Origin: Nocardioides sp.
GTDB lineage: Bacteria > Actinomycetota > Actinomycetes > Propionibacteriales > Nocardioidaceae
DNA length: 36,331 nt
Reading direction: 5' to 3'
Assembly (NCBI GenBank): GCA_025937085.1
Contig: JAICSC010000004.1
Location: 1 to 36,331, forward strand
Positions 30,462 through 36,331 of this stretch are shown one piece after another; within the stretch, counting starts at the first letter, position 1; each line of letters begins with the position of its first letter. The notes under the pieces were generated by a model that was not told the DNA's origin, did not search any database, and saw only the letters and a list, made by a program, of their open reading frames with translations. Position numbers and translations under genes: made by a program.

Positions 30462-32627
30462 ATGAGCGCGCCGACGACCGCCACTGATCCGCGCGACGTC
30501 GACCTCGACATCGCGGGGATGACCTGCGCCTCCTGCGCCCGCCGGATCGAGCGCCGGCTCAACAAGGTCGACGGCGTGATCGCCTCGGTGAGCTATGCGA
30601 CCGAGCGCGCCCGCGTCTCCTACCCCATCGACGTGTCGACCGCCGACCTGATCGACGTCGTACGCCGTGCCGGCTATGACGCGACCCTGCGTTCCGAGGA
30701 GCCGGAGACCTCCGCACCGCGGCCGGTCCGGCTGGTCGCGGCCGCCGTCCTCTCGCTGCCGGTAGTGGCCTGGGCGATGGTCCCGGCCCTCCGCATCGGC
30801 GGCTGGGAGTGGCTTGCGGCCGGTCTCTCCGGGGTCGTCGTCTGGTGGGCCGGCTGGCCGTTCCACCGGGCGGCCGCGGTCAACGCGCGGCACGGCGCCA
30901 GCACCATGGACACGCTCGTCTCACTCGGCACGACCGCGGCCTGGGTCTGGTCGGTGGTCGCCCTGGTGCACGGGTCCGGCCACCTGTACCTCGAGGTGGC
31001 GGCCGTGGTGACGACGTTCCTCCTGTTCGGGCGGTACGCCGAGGCGCTCAGCCGGCGCCGTGCGGGTGACGCGCTGCGATCACTCGTGGAGCGCGGCGCG
31101 AAGCAGGTCTCGGTGCTGCGCGACGGGCGCGAGGTGCCGATGTCGGTGGAGGATCTGGCGGTAGGGGACAGGTTCGTGGTCCGGCCCGGCGAGAAGATCG
31201 CCACCGACGGCATCGTCGAGGACGGCGCGGCTGCCGTCGACCTCTCCCTGCTCACCGGCGAGCCCGTCCCGGTGGACGTGGGCCCGGGCGACGAGGTCGT
31301 CGGGTCCGGGCTGAACACTTCCGGCCGCCTGGTCGTGCGTGCCGTGCGCGTCGGCGCAGACACCCAGCTCGCGCAGATCACCCGGCTCGTCGAGCAGGCC
31401 CAGAGCGGCAAGGCACCGATCGAGCGGCTCGCCGACCGGGTGTCCGCCGTCTTCGTACCGGTGGTGCTGGGGGTCGCGGTCCTGACGCTGGCCGGCCGGC
31501 TGGCTCTCGGTGCTGGGGCGACGGAGGCGTTCACGGCTGCGGTGGCCGTGCTCGTGGTGGCCTGCCCGTGCGCCCTCGGCCTGGCGACGCCGACGGCCCT
31601 GATGGTGGGCACCGGCCGCGGCGCGCAGCTGGGGGTCGTGATCCGCGGACCGCACGTACTCGAGTCCACCCGCCGGATCGACACCATCGTGCTCGACAAG
31701 ACGGGGACGGTCACCACCGGAACGATGTCGGTGGTCCGCATGGAACCGGAGGACGGCGCCCTGCTCCGGCTGGCGGCGGCCGTCGAGTCGGGCTCCGAGC
31801 ATCCGCTCGCCCGCGCCATCGCGGATAGTCCCCGACGAAATGGCTGCTTCTCCACGGCCCACGACAGCCAGAACGTCGGGGACTATCGATCCGACCTCCC
31901 GGCCGTGACGGCGTTCGAGGCCCTGCCCGGCCAGGGCGCGCGCGGTGTGGTGGAGGGCCGCGAGGTGCTGGTCGGCCGGCCGAGCCTGTTCACCGCCCTG
32001 CCCGACGGCGTACGCCGATCGGTCGCCGAGGCGACGGACGGCACGCCGGTCGTCGTCGGCTGGGACGGCGAGGCTCGGGGTGTGATCGTCGTGGCCGACA
32101 CCGTCAAGCCGACCTCGGCGACCGCGGTCCGCGACCTCCAGGCCCTGGGACTCCGCACGGTCCTGCTCACCGGAGACCACGAGGCGGCGGCACGCCGGGT
32201 GGCCGACGAGGTCGGGATCGTCACCGTGGTCGCCGGCGTCCTGCCCGACCAGAAGGTCGACACCATCGCCCGGCTGCAGGCCGAGGGCCACGTCGTGGCG
32301 ATGGCCGGCGACGGCGTCAACGACGCCGCGGCGCTGGCCCAGGCGGACCTCGGCCTCGCGATGGGCACCGGCACCGACGTGGCGATCTCCGCCAGCGACC
32401 TCACCCTGGTCAGCGGAGACCTCCGCGGCGCCGTCACGGCGATCCGGCTGGCGCGCCGGTGCCTCGCGACGATCCGGGCCAACCTGTTCTGGGCGTTCGC
32501 CTACAACGTCGCGGCCATCCCCTTGGCCGCCGCCGGCCGGCTCGACCCGATGATCGCCGGGGGCGCGATGGCGTGCTCGTCGCTGTTCGTGGTCGGCAAC
32601 AGCCTGCGGCTGCGTCGCTTCCGATGA
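30462..32627 (+). CDS. copA: Copper-exporting P1B-type ATPase CopA with an in-frame palindromic insert
   Basis: Cu(I) efflux pump, 721 aa. An N-terminal HMA domain has GMTCASC (Cys22, Cys25). Eight membrane helices are expected. TGEP (265-268) is in the actuator, CPC (368-370) the transmembrane metal site, and DKTGT (Asp412) the phosphorylation site. The nucleotide domain has SEHP (445-448), and GDGVND ends at Asp621. ATG 30462 follows the copZ stop by 1 nt. Oddity: residues 455-476, between ARAI and the conserved FEALPGQGARG, are encoded by a 64-bp hairpin palindrome (31824-31887). This segment has unusual composition for the gene (Asn, Cys, Phe, Ser, His, Gln). All catalytic motifs downstream are intact and in frame, so the protein is probably functional with a surface loop added to the N-domain. 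Confidence 0.94.
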   Translation: MSAPTTATDPRDVDLDIAGMTCASCARRIERRLNKVDGVIASVSYATERARVSYPIDVSTADLIDVVRRAGYDATLRSEEPETSAPRPVRLVAAAVLSLPVVAWAMVPALRIGGWEWLAAGLSGVVVWWAGWPFHRAAAVNARHGASTMDTLVSLGTTAAWVWSVVALVHGSGHLYLEVAAVVTTFLLFGRYAEALSRRRAGDALRSLVERGAKQVSVLRDGREVPMSVEDLAVGDRFVVRPGEKIATDGIVEDGAAAVDLSLLTGEPVPVDVGPGDEVVGSGLNTSGRLVVRAVRVGADTQLAQITRLVEQAQSGKAPIERLADRVSAVFVPVVLGVAVLTLAGRLALGAGATEAFTAAVAVLVVACPCALGLATPTALMVGTGRGAQLGVVIRGPHVLESTRRIDTIVLDKTGTVTTGTMSVVRMEPEDGALLRLAAAVESGSEHPLARAIADSPRRNGCFSTAHDSQNVGDYRSDLPAVTAFEALPGQGARGVVEGREVLVGRPSLFTALPDGVRRSVAEATDGTPVVVGWDGEARGVIVVADTVKPTSATAVRDLQALGLRTVLLTGDHEAAARRVADEVGIVTVVAGVLPDQKVDTIARLQAEGHVVAMAGDGVNDAAALAQADLGLAMGTGTDVAISASDLTLVSGDLRGAVTAIRLARRCLATIRANLFWAFAYNVAAIPLAAAGRLDPMIAGGAMACSSLFVVGNSLRLRRFR
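31824..31887. repeat. 64-bp palindromic element inside copA
   Basis: The left arm GATAGTCCCCGACG (31824-31837) is perfectly complementary to CGTCGGGGACTATC (31874-31887). Inside, TGGCTG (31841-31846) pairs with CAGCCA (31865-31870). The 3-nt pieces between inner and outer stems form an internal loop, and an 18-nt loop closes the hairpin. GAT stands at the left edge and again just after the right edge (31888-31890), a possible 3-bp target duplication. The element is read in frame within the copA coding sequence. Confidence 0.85.
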
Positions 32628-32738
32628 CGGCGGGAGTCGGCTGGGGGGTCGGAGGGGAGTCGGCTCGGGGCCGTGCCCGGTTGGGCGCGACGCCCCGGAC
32701 GGGCAGGATGGAGCCCTCAGACACCGCAGGAGGGTGCC

Positions 32739-33149
32739 ATGTCAGACCAGCCGACCGACCAGCCGTCCGACCAGCCGTCCACCCAGCCGTCCGACCAGCC
32801 CGAGCACAACCCGTCCCACAAGCCGCCGCTCGGCGAAGGCCTCCGCGCGAAGCTGGAGGACTACGAGGTGGACCGCCGCCTGAACGAGCTCGCGAGCACC
32901 CTGGAGCACGCCGTACGCCAGGGGGTCGCGAAGGCCGGCGAGCTGGCCCACGAGCACAAGGGCGACATCGAGAGACTGTTCGACAAGGCCGCGGGCGCCG
33001 TCGACCGGCGTACCGACGGCAAGCACGCCGACAAGATCAGCCAGGTGCGTGGATCGCTCGAGCGCGGCGTCGACCGGATCGCCGAGCATCGGCCCGGTGG
33101 TACGCCGGACGAGCCGCCGGGCCCCGACGTACCCCCGAGCAACGGGTGA
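32739..33149 (+). CDS. Small hydrophilic protein with MT0933-like antitoxin segment
   Basis: 136 aa, soluble, highly charged. The N-terminal 25 residues are low-complexity repeats of D-Q-P-S/T. The middle is helical (LRAKLEDYEVDRRLNELASTLEHAVRQG). The segment IERLFDKAAGAVDRRTDGKHADKI (about 84-107) resembles MT0933-like/Rv0909-type antitoxin proteins, whose pattern is DKAgdxvDxkTgGKyaDqI. No toxin gene of the expected kind (Rv0910-like SRPBCC) is next to it, so an antitoxin role is doubtful. ATG 32739 has GGAGGG 5 nt upstream; a longer reading to 32673 is less likely. The following EcsC gene starts 8 bp after its stop. Confidence 0.75.
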   Translation: MSDQPTDQPSDQPSTQPSDQPEHNPSHKPPLGEGLRAKLEDYEVDRRLNELASTLEHAVRQGVAKAGELAHEHKGDIERLFDKAAGAVDRRTDGKHADKISQVRGSLERGVDRIAEHRPGGTPDEPPGPDVPPSNG

Positions 33150-33156
33150 CCTCGGG

Positions 33157-33822
33157 GTGGCGCTGAGACGGTCCGAGCACCGCCTGCCGGAGCCGGTGTC
33201 GCGCGGTGACGAAGGTGTCGTCGGGCGCCTGGTGCAGGTTCTGCTCGACGCCGGCATCGACGGGCTCGGGCCGCTGAGGTCCGCGCGCGAGATCGCCGAC
33301 CTGGCACGCCGTGACACCCGCACGCCCGAGGGCGCGGTGAAGAAGGTCGTGCGCTCGCACGTGGTCACCGGTGGTGTCGGCGGCTTCGTCACCAGCCTCG
33401 GCGGCTTCGTGACGATGCCGGTCGCGCTGCCCGCGAACGTGGTGGAGTTCTACGTCGGCGCGACCCGGATGGTGGCCGCGATCGCGACCCTGCGCGGGTA
33501 CGACGTGGACGACCCGCGGGTGCGAACCTCGGTGCTGCTCACCCTCGTCGGCTCCGAGGCGGACGAGGTGCTCGCCAAGGCCGGCCTGAGTGGCGGGACC
33601 GGGAAGATGGTCGGCCTGGTCGGCCAGCAGCTGCCACCAGCGGCACTGCTCATGCTGAACAAGGCCATCGGCTTCCGGTTGCTCCGCGGGTTCGGGGAGA
33701 AGGCTTTCGCGCGGCTCGGTCGCGGCGTACCCGTGGCCGGCGGCGTCGTGGGCGGCGGCATCGACGTGTGGATGATGAAGCGGATCGCCGACCACGCACT
33801 GACGGAGTTCCCGCAGCGCTGA
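33157..33822 (+). CDS. EcsC family protein
   Basis: About 221 aa, recognised as EcsC-like. The core has glycine-rich, partly hydrophobic helices (VTGGVGGFVTSLGGFVTMPVALPANVVEF), then FYVGATRMVAAIATLRGYD and the C-terminal GRGVPVAGGVVGGGIDVWMMKRIADHA typical of the family. EcsC proteins are membrane-associated; their biochemical role is unknown, though the name comes from the ecs transporter operon of Bacillus. The start GTG 33157 is chosen because the upstream reading overlaps the preceding gene by 100 bp. Probably co-transcribed with the MT0933-like gene. Confidence 0.8.
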   Translation: MALRRSEHRLPEPVSRGDEGVVGRLVQVLLDAGIDGLGPLRSAREIADLARRDTRTPEGAVKKVVRSHVVTGGVGGFVTSLGGFVTMPVALPANVVEFYVGATRMVAAIATLRGYDVDDPRVRTSVLLTLVGSEADEVLAKAGLSGGTGKMVGLVGQQLPPAALLMLNKAIGFRLLRGFGEKAFARLGRGVPVAGGVVGGGIDVWMMKRIADHALTEFPQR

Positions 33823-33831
33823 CCAGGCGGC

Positions 33832-34671
33832 TCATCCCAGGTCGCGCACCGCCTGCGCGACGGCGTCGGCGCCGCGGCTGCTGAGCACAATCGTGTAGTG
33901 GTTCACGTCCGGGACGTGCCGGATGTCGAGGTCCGGCCACCGTGCGGCGTACTCGTCGACGGTCGGCTGGGGGTAGAGCCCCGGCGGGTCGTCGGCGAAG
34001 CCTCGTGACGCATGCAGGAAGATGCGCCGCGGCATCGGGTCGGCGAGCGCGTCGGTGAACGCCGTGCCCTGGACCATGTCCAGCTGGTCGGCCTCGACCA
34101 GGTCGGGATCGGCCGAGGGGCGGCCGGGGTCGTCGGGCAGGTCGTAGTCGGCGTACTCCTGTGCCTCCGGTGTCCAGTCGTGGACGAATGCCGGGTGGTC
34201 GCGGAACCACGCGCGATAGCTCTCGCGGGTGTACGTCGCCTGCAGGCGCTGCTTGATCGGCTGCAGCCCGGCGAGGGTCGCCGCCTCGTCCGCCGCCGGG
34301 AACGGCAGCCCGCCGTCGACGAGCACGAGCCCCCGCACCAGCTCGGGGCGGGACGCGGCGAGAACGGTCGCGACGAAGCCGCCCATCGAGTGCCCGACCA
34401 CCACCAGCGGTACTCCGCCCGTGGCCTGGACGACGGCGGCGCAGTCCTCGGCGTGCTGGGCGATGCCGGCCGGCCCGGGTAGGTGGTTGCTGCGGCCGCG
34501 GCCGCGAAGGTCGGGCGCGAAGACCGGGTTGTCGAGGACGCCGGCGAGGAACGGCCACGTCCGGGAGGACGAGGTGATGCCGTGGATCGCGAGCACTGGG
34601 ACGCCGGTCCCGTGCCAGGAGGCGACCCGGAGCGTGCCGCCCGCGACCGGGACGTCGAGGGGGTCAGGCAT
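33832..34671 (-). CDS. Alpha/beta hydrolase
   Basis: Alpha/beta-hydrolase fold protein, 279 aa. The oxyanion-region HGITSSSRTW (about 30-39) and DLRGRGRS (54-61) are typical. The nucleophile elbow GHSMGG places Ser95. The catalytic His is probably in VNHYTIVL near residue 261. No signal peptide. Its ATG 34671 overlaps the stop of the upstream hydrolase gene by 8 bp, so the two are co-translated. Substrate not predictable; esterases, lactonases and C-C hydrolases share these motifs. Confidence 0.88.
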   Translation of the reverse strand: MPDPLDVPVAGGTLRVASWHGTGVPVLAIHGITSSSRTWPFLAGVLDNPVFAPDLRGRGRSNHLPGPAGIAQHAEDCAAVVQATGGVPLVVVGHSMGGFVATVLAASRPELVRGLVLVDGGLPFPAADEAATLAGLQPIKQRLQATYTRESYRAWFRDHPAFVHDWTPEAQEYADYDLPDDPGRPSADPDLVEADQLDMVQGTAFTDALADPMPRRIFLHASRGFADDPPGLYPQPTVDEYAARWPDLDIRHVPDVNHYTIVLSSRGADAVAQAVRDLG

Positions 34672-35731
34672 CGCCCATGGTCCTGACGATCTCCGCGGCC
34701 GCGGCGTCGGGTGCCTCGAGCGGGATGCCGTGCCCGACGCCGTCGAGCACGACCTCGCGGGTCCGGCCACCGTTGCCGGCGTACCGCTCCAGGACCGCCC
34801 GGAACTGGGTCTCCATCGGCTGCGGAGGCATCACCTCGGCGCCCGGCCAGCCCGGCACCGCGCCGAGCTCGCCCAGCGTGGCGAAGTCGAACATCGAGCG
34901 GTCCGAGATCACCTGGTCCGCCGTGCCGCGCAGCCAGGTGATGGGCGGACCGTCGGGAACGTCACCGAAGGCGCTGGTGTCGTAGTACCTGCCGGACATG
35001 GAGTTCAGCACCCCACGCGACCCCGGTCCGACGTTCGGCCAGTGCTCGGAGGGTACGGCGTCGCCCGGGTAGTGGTCGTCGTCGACCCTGGTGGTGAACA
35101 GCTCGTCGACGAGGAAGTCCTCGTCGACGTTCGCCCGGTTGGAGCCCGGCCCGAAGAAGGTCAGGAGCACCTCCCGCGGGGCGCTGAGCGGTTCGCCGCT
35201 GCCGGCGTCGCGCTCGGCGAGGCGACGTACGAAGTCGGGTGCCGCCGTGCCGCCGCCGGTGCCCGCCCAGTCCGGCGCGCAGGGCCGACCGTCGGCGCCG
35301 CGCGAGCCGCCGAAGCCGTACGGCGAGATCGGCGCCATCAGCGTCACACCGGCCAGGTCGCCCGGATGGTCGATCAGGTACTGCTGCAGCACCCCGCCGC
35401 CCATCGACCACCCGGCGGCGTGGACGTCGTCCCGGCCGGTGAGCCCGAGCGTCTCGAGCAGGTCGTGCGCGTCGTCGGCCATGTCGCGCAGTCCGCGGGT
35501 GGCGTCGACCGGCTTCGCCTCGGTGAGTCCGAACGACCGGAGGTCGGGGGCGATCACCCGCACGTCGTCGGGGAGCCGCTGCGCGACGTACGTCCAGAAG
35601 CCACCGGTCGTGATGTTGCCGTGCACCAACAGCAACGGGCGGCCGTCCTCCGGACCGCTGGTCCAGACGTGCTGACGGAGCCGCGGGGTGTCGACCATCG
35701 AGCCGGCGAACCCCCGCACTGGGCGGGTCAT
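34664..35731 (-). CDS. Alpha/beta hydrolase
   Basis: Second alpha/beta-hydrolase, about 355 aa from ATG 35731 (ATG 35698 is possible). It has LLLVHGNITTGGFW (about 33-46), APDLRSFGLTE (61-71), the nucleophile elbow GWSMGG (Ser109) and the C-terminal catalytic His in GVGHGIPLEAP. A long insert follows the nucleophile strand (about 130-240, with AGTGGGTAAPDF), probably forming the lid. It belongs with the following hydrolase in an overlapping pair of genes, but the two are not close copies. Substrate unknown. Confidence 0.87.
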   Translation of the reverse strand: MTRPVRGFAGSMVDTPRLRQHVWTSGPEDGRPLLLVHGNITTGGFWTYVAQRLPDDVRVIAPDLRSFGLTEAKPVDATRGLRDMADDAHDLLETLGLTGRDDVHAAGWSMGGGVLQQYLIDHPGDLAGVTLMAPISPYGFGGSRGADGRPCAPDWAGTGGGTAAPDFVRRLAERDAGSGEPLSAPREVLLTFFGPGSNRANVDEDFLVDELFTTRVDDDHYPGDAVPSEHWPNVGPGSRGVLNSMSGRYYDTSAFGDVPDGPPITWLRGTADQVISDRSMFDFATLGELGAVPGWPGAEVMPPQPMETQFRAVLERYAGNGGRTREVVLDGVGHGIPLEAPDAAAAEIVRTMGDA

Positions 35732-35766
35732 GGGCTCAGGTCTACCACCCGGCAACTGCCCGGGCC

Positions 35767-35982
35767 TCAGCGCGAGTTGGACCAGACCAGGAGCGCCAGG
35801 ACGATCACGAGGATCACCGCGCCCGCAGCCGCCCACCGGTGGAGCCCGAACCCTCGGGTGCGCAGCCGTTCCTCACGCGCCCGGTCCCCCGCGCGATGCG
35901 CACGCCACAAGGCGACCCAGAGCGACACCCGGTAGGCGACGAACGCCAGCCCGATCAGGACGATCGCGATCCGGTACACCAT
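35767..35982 (-). CDS. Small two-helix membrane protein
   Basis: 71 aa. Two hydrophobic segments are visible: MVYRIAIVLIGLAFVAYRVS (about 1-20, continuing to Trp26) and WAAAGAVILVIVLALLVW (about 50-67). A charged Arg-rich loop (HRAGDRAREERLRTRG) sits between them, most likely on the cytoplasmic side. I do not recognise the family. It sits alone on the minus strand between the hydrolases and the dehydrogenase fragment. The start is ATG 35982. Coding is supported by the hydrophobic pattern and by the absence of any better frame. Confidence 0.6.
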   Translation of the reverse strand: MVYRIAIVLIGLAFVAYRVSLWVALWRAHRAGDRAREERLRTRGFGLHRWAAAGAVILVIVLALLVWSNSR

Positions 35983-36012
35983 GCCGGGAGCATGGCACGG
36001 GCCGCTCGTCGG

Positions 36013-36331
36013 TCAGGGCACCAGCGCGAGCTTGCCGCCGGGGTGCCCGCTCCGGAGCAACTCGGCCGCGGTCAGCGCGTCGGTGAGCCGGTACGTCGCA
36101 GCCACGGGCACGGTCAGCGTGCCCGCCGCGGCCAACCCGATCAGGTCGGCCCGGACCGCGTCCCGGTACGCGGCGCTGTCCGGCATCGCGCCGGCGACCC
36201 GACGTACCCCTGCCTCGGCGGCCCGCGCAGCCGGAGCGCCGATGGTCAGGATCCGGCGACGGTCCGTCACCACGGCCAGGGAGACGGCCAGCGCCTCGTC
36301 CGTGCCGATGCAGTCCAAGGCCACGGTGATC
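36013..36331 (-). CDS. Medium-chain (zinc-type/quinone) dehydrogenase, C-terminal part
   Basis: Only the last 106 or so codons are in the window; the frame is open through base 36331. The segment ALDCIGTDEALAVSLAVVTDRRRILTIG is the second half of an MDR Rossmann domain. The ending TYRLTDALTAAELLRSGHPGGKLALVP is the usual C-terminus of quinone oxidoreductase-like MDR proteins. It would reduce or oxidise a carbonyl or alkene with NADP(H). The internal GTG at 36324 is not the true start. Confidence 0.82.
   Translation of the reverse strand, partial: ITVALDCIGTDEALAVSLAVVTDRRRILTIGAPAARAAEAGVRRVAGAMPDSAAYRDAVRADLIGLAAAGTLTVPVAATYRLTDALTAAELLRSGHPGGKLALVP

Overview
The window is chromosomal DNA of a high-GC Gram-positive bacterium (Actinomycetota). 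Base composition, codon use and frequent GTACG/CGTACG words fit a Nocardioides-like member of the Nocardioidaceae; this is an impression from the sequence, not a database match. Genes are densely packed, with many 4-bp ATGA/GTGA stop-start overlaps. Several genes look leaderless, with a TANNNT -10 box ending 6-7 nt before the start codon. I see no tRNA, rRNA, CRISPR array, transposase or phage gene.

Layout. 1-4399 (minus): one probable operon of an amino-acid ABC transporter (lipoprotein binding protein, permease, ATPase), an alpha-methylacyl-CoA racemase-like class III CoA-transferase, and a flavin monooxygenase cut by the window edge. 4427-6269: a DUF4396 membrane protein behind a CsoR-like operator, diverging from a nucleotide-sugar dehydrogenase. 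6270-9018: a repeat- and palindrome-rich gap, a TetR regulator, a GH1 beta-glucosidase and a pirin. 9032-12761: an AGPS-like flavoprotein diverging from tetR-glpD, the same order as Rv2251-Rv2250c-Rv2249c of Mycobacterium tuberculosis. 12813-17784: a LuxR-type regulator, a succinate-semialdehyde dehydrogenase-like enzyme and an EF-G2-type GTPase. 17928-22459: a lipoprotein penicillin-binding protein, a cysteine-rich SufR-like regulator, and the divergent folE-ferredoxin reductase pair. 22460-29853: TrpB2, YceI, a double GNAT protein, a DUF1707 membrane protein with its PadR regulator, and PEP carboxylase. 29941-32627: csoR-copZ-copA. 32739-36331: an MT0933-like small protein, EcsC, two overlapping alpha/beta hydrolases, a small membrane protein and a partial medium-chain dehydrogenase.

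Three observations stand out. First, csoR and the distant DUF4396 gene share one promoter design: a G-tract palindrome supplies the TA of the -10 box, and the start codon lies exactly 26 nt from the palindrome edge in both. DUF4396 is therefore a likely copper-regulon member. Second, the copA reading frame contains a 64-bp hairpin-forming palindrome (14-bp perfect arms) translated in frame between the HP motif and the next conserved block, much like an in-frame palindromic element. Third, several intergenic regions hold unusual repeats: a 40-bp near-perfect palindrome, 11-bp and 13-bp tandem arrays, a 44-bp palindrome, and a five-unit alternating array between convergent genes.
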